Source: Ficedula albicollis (taxonomy: Eukaryota > Chordata > Aves > Passeriformes > Muscicapidae). From it: 64,000 nucleotides of DNA. Positions 54,043 to 64,000 of this stretch are shown here, in pieces. Where the stretch lies: contig NC_021677.1 of assembly GCF_000247815.1 (NCBI RefSeq), positions 3,432,041-3,496,040 of the forward strand. Direction: 5' to 3'. Under the pieces are notes generated by a model. That model did no database searches, was not told where the DNA came from, and saw only the letters and a program-made list of their open reading frames with translations. The position numbers were made by a program, and so were the translations under genes. The stretch's first letter is position 1. Each line of letters opens with the position of its first letter.

Positions 54043-55054
54043 GTAGGAAGGAATGTAATGCTCAGTGTGGATTTCTGCCCCATTTTCCTCTTGAGACACA
54101 GAATTCAACACTGTCAAATCCCAGAATGATTTTTGAGAGGAGGGTTGTTATTACTGTGAGCTCTACTTGAGTGCAGGAGTTTATGAGAAATAAATACAGT
54201 TTGCTTAGTTCCAAGCAACAGTTTAAAATAAGTTGCTCTCTCAAAAAGACTGCAAGATTATTATTTCCAATGCCACTGTAATTCAGAGTAAAACAAACTG
54301 GCCAAAATGCATTCCCAACACTGGGAATTTGTTTGTGCAGCAGACTGTTACAGCTGTGACACGGAGGCAGACTGGCCCTTTCTGCCAGTCCCCAAGAGCC
54401 ACTGAGCCAGTTCTGCTGTTGCTGCCATATGGAGAAAGCAGTGATCATCCCAGAATCCTTTCAGCAGCCCTTTCAAAATCCCACAATAAATATAAACAAA
54501 AATAAGATTTCATAGATGACTTTTAAATACTAGCAGGGAGTTGTAGAGCTCTCAGAAGGGAGCTACAAAGAAGTAGCTTTCTTTTTTGCAACATTCAGGA
54601 GCTTAAAAATAATTATAATTTTCTTGAGAAATGTAAGCCACTAATTGTGACACTTTGAATTGTATTTAACCATACATCAGTAAATCCTGTTGTGAAAAAC
54701 ATTGTCATCTTCTGTCTGTCCTACAGATCTAACAGGTAATTAGGCTGCTATAAATAGGCTGATACACAGGCTGTTGTATAAACTAGTCATGTACAACACG
54801 CTTCAGTGGATATTTTAATACCCTTTGAGAAGCTGGTACACAACAGGGAGCTTCTTGAACCTAAAAAGTTCATTATAAGCAGTCAACCAGGTAAAGCTTT
54901 CAAAGCTGCACTGCCTCCTGTGCATTCCATGGTAACAGAGAAGCTCAAATTCCAGGAGATTTATCCTGCAAGCAGGTATGGGCACACAAGAAGTCTCCCT
55001 TCACTTTCCATTTGCGTTGGTCAAAAATCAACATTGTTCTTATGACCCACACAG
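54043..55054 (+). other. SYT9: SYT9 intron 4 (about 1.0 kb)
   Basis: It runs from gtagga to cccacacag with phase 1 on both sides. The interior is AT-rich with no repeat or element I recognise. Confidence 0.9.
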
Positions 55055-55226
55055 ATCCCTACGTGAAGGTTTCTTTAATGTGTGAAGGAAGGCGGCTAAA
55101 GAAAAGGAAAACTTCCACCAAGAGGAACACCCTAAATCCTGTTTACAATGAAGCCATAGTCTTTGATGTCCCTCCAGAAAACATTGACCAAATTAACCTG
55201 TCCATAGCTGTTATGGATTATGACCG
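55055..55226 (+). CDS. SYT9: SYT9 coding exon 5: middle of C2B domain
   Basis: The exon completes the split Asp codon and reads [20 protein letters not shown], then [11 protein letters not shown] and a final AVMDYD with the start of an Arg codon (56 full codons). The split Asp is the second C2B Ca2+ ligand. Residues 12-18 (RRLKKRK) form the polybasic patch that binds PIP2 and SNARE complexes in the family. Asp54 and Asp56 (MDYD) are further Ca2+ ligands. The acceptor is gacccacacag and the donor is gaccg|gtgaga. [10 protein letters not shown] is a hallmark of synaptotagmin C2B. The frame is intact. Confidence 0.97.
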
Positions 55227-55791
55227 GTGAGATGCCTGTAGCTGTCAAATGTTGGCTGATTAAATCTTGCACCCTAGATTTGCACCCAGAAAGAAAGTGA
55301 TTATTTTTTTGCCTATAAGTGGGGAATTAATGTCATGTTGAGCTTGGTAGAAGGCTCCAATTTTTTTTTTGTTTTTGTTTTGTCAGGCAGAAATTCCTTA
55401 CTAAATTTTAAAGTGCAGATTTGCATCCATAACTGATGTCAGTAAGCTGCATATGTGTTTAGCAGGGCTGAGGTAACTGAGCATTAAATCAGAGAGGCAC
55501 ATTTATGCTAAGCCTTTACGAGCTCCATATATAAAGTTGTGTCTTAGAGCCTGTTGGCCTTCGCAGCTAATTACAGAACACAGGCAAAGAACCTTTTGTG
55601 TGCTACAAGGGGGGAAATACCAAATTGTTCTAGCAGTGGGAAACACGAAGAGCAAACCTAGGGTGTTATATTCTCCAGGCAAGAATTAATCCTAAAAAAT
55701 CCACTATTAACGTTTCTGATGAAATATGCAAATGGTGTGTGGTTCCAAAGGTAAAATTTTAAGAAAAAAATATTATGGACCATTTTCACAG
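55227..55791 (+). other. SYT9: SYT9 intron 5 (565 bp)
   Basis: It runs from gtgaga to cattttcacag with phase 2 on both sides. It is AT-rich with no recognised element. Confidence 0.9.
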
Positions 55792-55921
55792 TGTAGGTCA
55801 CAATGAGGTCATTGGAGTTTGTCAAGTAGGCAACGATGCAGAGAGTCTAGGTCGAGACCACTGGAACGAAATGCTCTCGTACCCTCGGAAGCCCATCGCT
55901 CACTGGCATCCTCTTGTGGAG
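55792..55921 (+). CDS. SYT9: SYT9 coding exon 6: end of C2B domain
   Basis: The exon completes the split Arg codon and encodes 43 residues, beginning [13 protein letters not shown], continuing [19 protein letters not shown] and ending HPLVE before gtaagg. The WHPL sequence matches the WHXL motif at the end of synaptotagmin C2B, reported to matter for vesicle docking. At the position of the last SYT1 C2B Ca2+ ligand this protein has Glu5 (HNE) rather than Asp; as I recall, SYT3, SYT6 and human SYT9 share this. In mammals only Lys-Arg and a stop remain after this point, so this is nearly the end of the protein. If the donor were not used, translation would stop four codons on (VRL, then TGA at 55931). 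Confidence 0.95.
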
Positions 55922-56451
55922 GTAAGGCTTTGATTTACTGCTTCCCCCTTGCAATAATCACAAATATTCTCCCACATGGCGTTAGAAGTTGGATAAAATT
56001 TTATGAGCAAGCCCAAGATCAGCGCGCACGAAGTAAAGCCTAGGAGAGGGTTTGGAAATGCTTTAAAACTGAAACAAAACACCCAAGTTAAGTCTGCTCC
56101 TTTCAATTTCAGGGAGGCAGAAGGTAATTGTTGTCTATAGTTTAAAACACCAAACATTTTACACTCAATTGAGGGTTTGGTTTTGCTTTTTAAATAAGAT
56201 CTTGGGTAACTTTCATGTTAATTGATATAAAGAAATGGACCTTGCTTACAGAACAATCAAAACCTATTTTTTTTTTTATATACAACAACCTAATTTGACT
56301 TCTCTTCTTGTAACAATGTATCATCCATGGCACTAGCACATCTCAAAGGATGCCTAACTGCACTGAAAAAAATATGTTTAAGTGTCTCTGGAGATCTGAG
56401 GCGCTGATAAGAAGCGACACAATCAGAAAAGCTTTTCAAGGTTCCTATGGC

Positions 56452-56481
56452 TTTTTTTTGTTTTGTTTTGTTTTGTTTTTT
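56452..56481. repeat. (GTTTT)n low-complexity tract
   Basis: T run followed by repeated gtttt units. Confidence 0.8.
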
Positions 56482-59400
56482 GTCTTTAGGGCCCTATTCA
56501 GCAGGAATGTTATGCAGGTCTTCTGCGCTTGGATGGCTGCCGAAGAGGCTTCCTCACCCTTTTAACCTATTCAGCAGAAATTTGGCATTCCTGTTGAACT
56601 CTTTCTTAGCCATATCCTCAGGGGCTATTCCACAGAGTCCAGTGGGGTAAAGATGTCCTTTTAATCCCTCTGTCTAATCCTCTCCCCAATACAGGGAACA
56701 CTAATCCTGATTCATGAGACACAGAAATTCATCAAAGATTGAGCTAAATTGCTTCCTAAAGTTACCATGACTTATTACCATTGCTGCTCTCACTGGCTGA
56801 GTCAGGCAGTAGTCCCAATCAAAGGGAATTATCTTGTTCATGAGCAGCCCCAGAGTTATCCTCAGTGTTGAAAGACCAGGAAAGAGCACAGTACCCATAT
56901 GAAGCCAGGAATGATGCTGTGGGCACTAATACTTGGAGTCAGGCAGTTCACAACCCCTCTGAGTTTACTTTCTGCACCACAGTGCAGCTGTGTTACCACA
57001 GTGCCACTCAAGATTTCCCTACTTAGTTGTGAGCCATAGGCAGTTCCAGAAAAGATTGTCAGGCATTATGAAGATGCTGCAAGCTGGGAAGAATCCCACA
57101 GTCATGTCTGTAAGGAATTGCATTTCCTGGTGCCTGGGCACCACAGCAGCCCAGTTTGAGCAGGGGAGTGCCCAGGGGCTGTGTGGCAGGAGGCAGGCAC
57201 AGGTGCTGCCAGCATTGGGCAGCTCTGCCCAGGTGTTTCTGCCCCCAGTGACAGGGTGGATGCTGGCTGAAGTGCCAGACTTGAAATGCTGACCTGGGAG
57301 CTCTCAGCTGCAGCCGGGTGTTGATAGGAGTGTCCTGGCACAGCACACGAGGTGCAGTCTAAGGGTTACTATTGCCCAGAGCACAACAAGTGTCTCTTAG
57401 CAGAAGTTGTCTACATCCTTATATCCAACCTGTCTTCCCTCTTTGATAAATTTCATTGCAGCCAGAGCCCACAATTAGGTTTTGACAGCTCTTCCCTTTT
57501 CACAGGCATCCTGTTCTTTTCATACATGCCTGGCTAACTTCTTTAGATTTCATTACTGTGGATTGCTTTTCATGTCACTGAAAGCTAAACAGAGACATTA
57601 TTTTTTTCCTTCCCAGGAATCAAGTGGGGGAGGGTGTCCAGCGCATCCAGGCTGTGCAGAGAAATATATACACAGCATATCATTTTGGTTCCTGAATCAG
57701 GATTAGACTCAGCGAGAGCTTCTGGAACCTCTGTGGCCACAGCCATAGGACCCTGAATATTTGCTGAATAGGACCCTCAGTCTCCTACTGTGTGAAGAGC
57801 TATTGGTTTCAAATAGCGTGATGTTATCCACTTGTAGCATTAATTCTCCAGCTGAAACTACTGCTACTGATAGATTATTTGTATGGTCGTAAGCATTACC
57901 CAAATTCAAGTCATCGTTTCTGTTCAGTAGAAAAACCCAGGTTTTACAAGCAAAATGATAGCAGTGTAAACCAACAAATATGGGAAGCAGCAACAACTAT
58001 TGTCCTTGTATTTGCAAAAAAGGTGCAGTATTGTGAATGGTTAGCTTTCTGAGTATTTTTTTTTTCAAGAATCATTGACACCGGATATTTATTTTTTGAT
58101 GACAAGTTGCGTCTTCAGTCTCTGGTGCCTCCTTTCACCTGACATGAAAACAAATTAAAATGGTTCCTTGCAGAAATCCTTCAAATCTGAAAAACTGTAA
58201 AAAAAGTTCTGCTGGGTGAGAACAAGATGCATATGGTATTTGTAATGACAGCATGTTCTTTGAGAAAGGAGATAACCATCTGTATAACATGGAGGTTGTT
58301 AATCCTTAACCTTTATGGATGATTTTCCAGTCAACGTTTCTGAGTCTGTCCACGACACTGCAAACTGTTGGAAGTGTGTCCCAGGTGGCAAGGCTGGATC
58401 ATCCAAACAAACACACACCCCCCATGTCGTTTGAAAATGCTGTTCCAAGTATATAGTGCCTGTGAAGACTTCCTTTATTATTTGTGGTAGAATTAGCAGG
58501 GCTGTTTTACATGGTGGTATATTGTAAATTCTGACAAATTCTGACCATTAAAAGAAAATTAATCAAAACACTGCATTCTGTCACGTAATGAAATTTGTGC
58601 TCCAAAGCAGGAGAGCCTGGGATAAATTTTTCACCACTTATTTAGCCACACATGGACTTCTCTCATCCTCCAGTGTTTTCTACTCACATCTTTACAAGGG
58701 AATTTTTTGTTTGAAAGATGCAAATGCAATGTATGGGTGTTTTGTACAACACAGCTGTCTGCTGTGTACTTACAGAGAGAGGGAGGCCTGACTGTTAAAT
58801 AGAGTTCAGATAAGTTTATGTGCACACATATTGTTTATGAATGTTCACCAAGCGTTTTGGATCTGCAACTCTGCTGACACAAATATGCATGCACAGATTG
58901 AAGAAATAGCTAAAATTTTGGCCTCAAGTCTGAAAAATTAGTTTTACAACCTATCAATGAGGATCTTCCACAAAATCAAAATTATTTGTGGGTAAAGAAT
59001 ATCTTGGAACCTGCAGGAGATTTTGGATCTTTTGTAAATGTATGCTGCAGGTATAAATCAGAATTCCTGTAAGCACAGATGCTCTCAAAAATCTCTTGCC
59101 ATGCTGTGGAGAATACAGCTGCCACAGGCAAGGGTATACCTGATAAAGTAAACAGCACTTCCAAACCTGCCCAAGCACAATTTCAGGAGGGCAACCACTG
59201 GGCATTTCCAAAAGAATGGAAATAATGTTGCCATGGCAAAGCTGCTTCACTGCACCTTCAGCTTTCCATCAGGAGGCCAGTGGTACATGACAATGTGCAT
59301 ATCTGTTCATGCATGATTCCCCCCTCAGGCAGAATCCCGTGCTCCTTACCCAGGCTCATCTCCCAGGAGCCCTTCCTTTGGAGTGCAGTTCTCTGATTTC

Positions 59401-61028
59401 CTGGACAAGCCATTCCACGTTGCATCTCTGCCTGGAGTGCAGAGAACGCTTCCCACTGCAATACTGGCAACAGAAACTGCTGGGAAGGGGAAAACACCTA
59501 CACAGCAGGATCAGTTGGTGTCCGTGGAAAAGTGCAGGAGCCTTTCTGGGATTTGTCCCCAGCAGCTCAAAGGGACATCAGCTGAAGAGTGGTATCATTA
59601 TAACTGCCAGTGGGTTGCAGTTATTTTATTTTATTACCCTGCTCAGTTTATTTAATGCTCAAGGGTCTGGCATCAAAAGAATTATTTTGAACAGAGTTCT
59701 GCTAAAACAGGGAAAGAAATCTCTCTGACAGTGAGCATTTAAAGTGGAATCTAGCAGACTTCAAAGGCTTAGAGATGAGGAAAATCCCCTAAATTTATTG
59801 AATTCTCCTAATTTTTGCTCATGACTTGCAAACTGTTACTCAGGCTGTGGCATTACTATGTGCTTTTTACAAATACCTGCCTTATCATAGTAGTGCATCT
59901 ATGGAATGATAGATATTTTCTATATTTGGATACTTCACTCTTCACCTTTATACTTCACTTAACCAGTGATATTCCCCAGACCCAAAATATTTTTGTGTTC
60001 TGGTTCTGGTTGGCCATTAGACTGCTGCTGTCTTTGGACTGTATTACAATGACACCACAGCCTGGTGGAAGGACCAGAAGATAGATAATACAAACTCAGC
60101 TAGAAACCCAGGGAAAGCTGTGGTCCCAATGCTGCTCAGCCTTTCTTTTCTGAACTGTGATTCTCAGTGGTAAATTAGCAGTAGACTCACAAGAATGATT
60201 TCAAAGCTGAAATCCTTGTTTGTTTTCTTATTTGCTGGAAATGCGTTATTACAGTGTATGACGAGTATAATAACTCTAAAATAGAAGAGAAAATTGCTTA
60301 GAAATGCATCTCAGCAAGATTTTAATCCCATTTTGCTCTTTAACAATGTGCTATTAAATTGTTACTTTTAGTTTTCCACAACAAGCCTCCATGTCAGGTG
60401 TTTTTCTGGGAAAAAGCAGGCAGTGGCAATGGGAAAACATTCCAAGTTGCTGACAGTGAGGCAGAGTACCATGGACAGTGGCCTGACAGTCCCGTGAGAA
60501 AACGCAGCCCAACTTCTCTGCAGCTGAGTGCTCAAATATTTCTTTATCTGCTTCCACTGAAATCACAAGACATTAAAGGCATTGCTGTTTCCTTTTATTT
60601 CACTTTTCCCTGCAAATAGCCCTGGCAGTGGATAAGCAAACATTCAGCTCAATCTGGGGAAGTGGGGACTACCAGAACAGAAAACCAATATGTAGCATAA
60701 AAGACCCAGTGTTAAAACTGTTCTCACCAGCCATTGCAAGGCTCAGTTTTCCATGCCATGCCATAGCAGATCCATAAAACACAGAAGCAGCACATATCAG
60801 ACACTTTTAACACAGAGGTCCCATAAAACTGCTGGTAGGGGAACTCCTGGATCAATACAAAATGAAACATCAGCAAAGGGCAATGCAAAAGAATGAAAAA
60901 AGAGGTTATTTCAGTCCACCCTTCTTGGCTTCAGGGGATGGTTGTTGTGGGGGCTTTTGGGTTGTTTGTATTCTTCGTTTTGGTTTGGTTTCAGTCATGT
61001 GTTTTAAACATGAAGCATGGTATGTAGC

Positions 61029-61146
61029 TAAGTTAACAAGGACACCCAAAGCCAGAGACACAAGAGATATATTGATTTATGTGCATGTAGGTAAGTTAAC
61101 AAGGACACCCAAACCCAGAGACACAAGAGATATATTGATTTATGTA
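61029..61146. repeat. 63-bp direct duplication
   Basis: Copies at 61029 and 61092, from taagttaacaaggacaccca to tattgatttatgt, differ at one position (aaagcc against aaaccc) and are separated by about 8 bases. Confidence 0.92.
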
Positions 61147-61649
61147 CTTATCACCTAGCAACATGCAAGCACTGAGGGGACCTGTCTGCAACTGAAATAA
61201 AAAATAGATGAAAACTCTTTTGGTTTAAAATTAACAAACAATAAACAGGGATCAGGAAATTCAGTTAAAAATCTGTTTGACCCAGCTAGAAATCCATCTG
61301 AAATGGCTTTGCTGTTAATACATTTTGCTTGAACAGAAAGAAGTCAAAAAAGTGGATCAGGTGACTCCATCTGAAGTGTCATCAATGAAATGCTTTTTCC
61401 CCTTTAGAACAGCCCCTTGCCAAATGATTATATCTCAGCATCAAGAGAGGAAACAATGGATTTTTTTATCTAGTAGGAAAAAAGCCCGTAGAGAAAGTAA
61501 TCCACAAGACTGTAGAATTTAACAGAGGTTCCAATGAAAGAATTACTGGGGGTGAAGGGATCAGGAAAAAAGGAGCCCCAAGCACTGCTGTGGACTGGGT
61601 TAATACAGAGGCAAATCAATGGGTGGGTACAAACAGATAACCAATAAGG

Positions 61650-62890
61650 AATCATTGGGGAGGAGTGAAGGTCGGGGTCTTACAAGGTGCAAACAAATGG
61701 GGGAAGCAGGGGGAGGAGAAAGGCTCATGTGGGCCAATGGGGCATCAAGTAACGGGATTTCCAAGGGGGAGGAGCAACCAGGGATTGGCCCAGGGTGGGA
61801 ATGACAGGGAAGGTTCCAGAACAAGGGGCAGAGTTACAATGATGGACAGTTGGGGAGGAGTGAAGGTCGGGGTCTTACAAGGNNNNNNNNNNNNNNNNNN
61901 NNNNNNNNNNNNNNNNNNNNNNNNNNNNNNNNNNNNNNNNNNNNNNNNNNNNNNNNNNNNNNNNNNNNNNNNNNNNNNNNNNNNNNNNNNNNNNNNNNNN
62001 NNNNNNNNNNNNNNNNNNNNNNNNNNNNNNNNNNNNNNNNNNNNNNNNNNNNNNNNNNNNNNNNNNNNNNNNNNNNNNNNNNNNNNNNNNNNNNNNNNNN
62101 NNNNNNNNNNNNNNNNNNNNNNNNNNNNNNNNNNNNNNNNNNNNNNNNNNNNNNNNNNNNNNNNNNNNNNNNNNNNNNNNNNNNNNNNNNNNNNNNNNNN
62201 NNNNNNNNNNNNNNNNNNNNNNNNNNNNNNNNNNNNNNNNNNNNNNNNNNNNNNNNNNNNNNNNNNNNNNNNNNNNNNNNNNNNNNNNNNNNNNNNNNNN
62301 NNNNNNNNNNNNNNNNNNNNNNNNNNNNNNNNNNNNNNNNNNNNNNNNNNNNNNNNNNNNNNNNNNNNNNNNNNNNNNNNNNNNNNNNNNNNNNNNNNNN
62401 NNNNNNNNNNNNNNNNNNNNNNNNNNNNNNNNNNNNNNNNNNNNNNNNNNNNNNNNNNNNNNNNNNNNNNNNNNNNNNNNNNNNNNNNNNNNNNNNNNNN
62501 NNNNNNNNNNNNNNNNNNNNNNNNNNNNNNNNNNNNNNNNNNNNNNNNNNNNNNNNNNNNNNNNNNNNNNNNNNNNNNNNNNNNNNNNNNNNNNNNNNNN
62601 NNNNNNNNNNNNNNNNNNNNNNNNNNNNNNNNNNNNNNNNNNNNNNNNNNNNNNNNNNNNNNNNNNNNNNNNNNNNNNNNNNNNNNNNNNNNNNNNNNNN
62701 NNNNNNNNNNNNNNNNNNNNNNNNNNNNNNNNNNNNNNNGGAACAAGGGGCAGGATTACAATGATGGACAAGGAAAGAACTGGAACAAGGGGCTGGAAAT
62801 GCCATACAGGGCAGTTTCAGGGGTGGATACAACTTAGGGACAAACCAACCTGGGGAAGACACAGGGGCTAACTGGAACAAACCATTATAA
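61650..62890. repeat. GC-rich tandem array of about 196-bp units, broken by a gap; possibly LTR-derived
   Basis: The unit containing ttggggaggagtgaaggtcg and gggtcttacaagg occurs at about 61655 and again at 61851, where the N gap begins. The segment gaacaaggggcag, attacaatgatggaca occurs at 61820 and again just after the gap at 62741. At least two units, probably more, are therefore present. The ccaatgggg and ccaataagg motifs and an aataaaac signal at about 62901 would suit an ERV LTR with an internal minisatellite, but I cannot name the family. Confidence 0.65.
61883..62739. other. Assembly gap (857 N)
   Basis: Unbroken N. Open frames spanning it are artefacts. Both edges lie in the same tandem repeat, which explains the failure to assemble. 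Confidence 1.
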
Positions 62891-64000
62891 CTGTGAACTT
62901 AATAAAACAAACACGTACCACAACAGAGAAGGTGATGGGAGGATCTGGGCTCTTCATCTGTTCCTTTGTTCTGTCTGGGCTCTTTAGTTCCCTCTCCTTT
63001 TTGCTCAAACGTAGGCATTGTAAAACGGAGATGTTTTACTCGGTTGCATGCTGGCCATCTTTGATACCCATCGCCAAAGGTGCGTGAAGAGAGGTGTGTT
63101 GTTTTTGGTATTCTTTCGGTTTTGATAACACATGAACATTGTACTATACTTTATTATTTCTTGTTCAATAAATAGTCCTGGTATCTCTATGTTTCATGTC
63201 TAATTTTGGAGAGTAGGGCCATACCTGTATCAAGGCTCTCTCAATTAGGTGGGCATTTTGTTTGTTTAGTAGAAATAATGCATGATTCCTTTCGCAGTGA
63301 TGGTTTGAGGGACAAAAAAATTCTTAATTTTGTAATATGTATTACAATCTTCTAAACACAAGTAAAAATGTACTGTGATTTATTTATATAAATCTAGTCT
63401 GAACAAATAAGTTTTGATCTTAATAAAAACTGTAAGAAATTGTGCAATTGTAATTTATTACTATTTTGTATTTAATAAATATTAAAGTTCAATTCATTAT
63501 TCAGAAAGCCAGCAAACACTTTGGAAATGTTTTTGCTCAGTTTTTCTCCACAGGTAATGTGCTTTGATAAAATACTTGAGGCCAGAGAGAAAAAGCTTTT
63601 AACTTTGCAGCACTCACATAACTTAGGAGTTTGGATACTGAAACCTCCTCGTGTTTCAACCCATGTCCACAGTCACCATGGCAGAAAGATCATTTGGCAT
63701 GGCAGTGATGAATCTCATCTATGTTTCATATTAGGAAGAAAATCGAGAAGCTACATCAAGTGACATTGTGTTAAATTACCAAAATTAGTATTTAGTGTGG
63801 CATGCTGGCAAAATTAGCAATCCTCCTGTCAACACCTGACATGTAGCTCCAGGAAATTCCAAGAGGTCCCTTGGCAGAGCCCGGGAACAAATGGAAAAGA
63901 GCAAAAATGTATCTGGTATGACCACACAAACTGCACCCCAAAAGGCAACACTCTTGTCCTTTTTCTTCTCTTTTTCACCAATTGAACTTGCACATCCATC

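Larger units (their letters stand above)
55922..64000 (+). other. SYT9: SYT9 intron 6 or 3' end region; terminal exon not identified
   Basis: A good donor (GAG|gtaagg) implies a further exon. I found no acceptor followed by AAR, an Arg codon and a stop, the mammalian ending. Three alternatives keep phase 0: a short one at 58174-58200 (KSFKSEKL, stop), a longer one after a strong pyrimidine tract at 63554 that stays open to 63763, and simple read-through to a stop at 55931. None is convincing, and the true terminal exon may lie beyond the window. The remainder is AT-rich sequence with a GC-rich tandem array at 61650-62890. Confidence 0.6.

Noticed and set aside
56114..56128. Possible terminal exon GGRR-stop after tttcaatttcag
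   Set aside because: The acceptor is good and the phase fits, but the intron would be only about 190 bases and the residues resemble no synaptotagmin tail I know. Kept only as a remote option.
57050..57295. Possible SYT9 end beginning Lys-Arg after ttccag
   Set aside because: The frame does not stop after Lys-Arg, and the sequence before the AG is purine-rich, a poor acceptor.
61337..61522. Possible terminal exon KEVKKVDQVT... after gcttgaacag
   Set aside because: Weak pyrimidine tract and an extension unlike any synaptotagmin C-terminus.
61665..62880. Long open frames of 298-390 codons
   Set aside because: They consist almost entirely of N-gap positions.

Overview
The window looks like ordinary nuclear DNA of a passerine (songbird) genome, AT-rich and intron-dominated. 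It carries one recognisable gene, synaptotagmin-9 (SYT9), on the plus strand. Three kinds of evidence support a bird, and a passerine in particular: CR1 LINE 3' tails ending in the avian 'attctatgattc' type motif, a tRNA-headed SINE with a CR1-like tail of the TguSINE1 type, and a roughly 690-bp solo ERV LTR of the family common in songbird genomes (it contains 'gtcctggtttgaaggac' and is bounded by a CCATG duplication).

Layout: 1-25993 is the 3' part of SYT9 intron 1; the first coding exon lies upstream of the window. Coding exons 2 to 6 are at 25994-26345 (transmembrane segment and linker), 30179-30725 (linker and whole C2A domain), 53922-54042, 55055-55226 and 55792-55921 (together the C2B domain). 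All splice phases agree, and the exons join into 441 codons when one base of exon 1 is added. From memory, mammalian SYT9 has 48 residues before this stretch and Lys-Arg-stop after it, giving 491 residues. A convincing terminal exon was not found between 55922 and 64000.

The introns hold transposon debris. LTR-like sequence lies on both sides of exon 2 and just upstream of exon 3. CR1 fragments are scattered through introns 1 and 3, the SINE is in intron 3, and a GC-rich tandem array interrupted by an 857-base N gap lies near the right end.

The most striking signals are technical rather than biological. A 1003-base pure G run (28596-29598) sits inside the solo LTR. An Illumina adapter fragment (13577-13600) sits between two copies of the same flank. 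At least nine further short, nearly identical direct duplications look like unmerged overlaps or alleles in a short-read assembly. I found no second protein-coding gene, no RNA gene outside the SINE, and no sign of a new system. The window is best read as a partial SYT9 locus with a damaged assembly.
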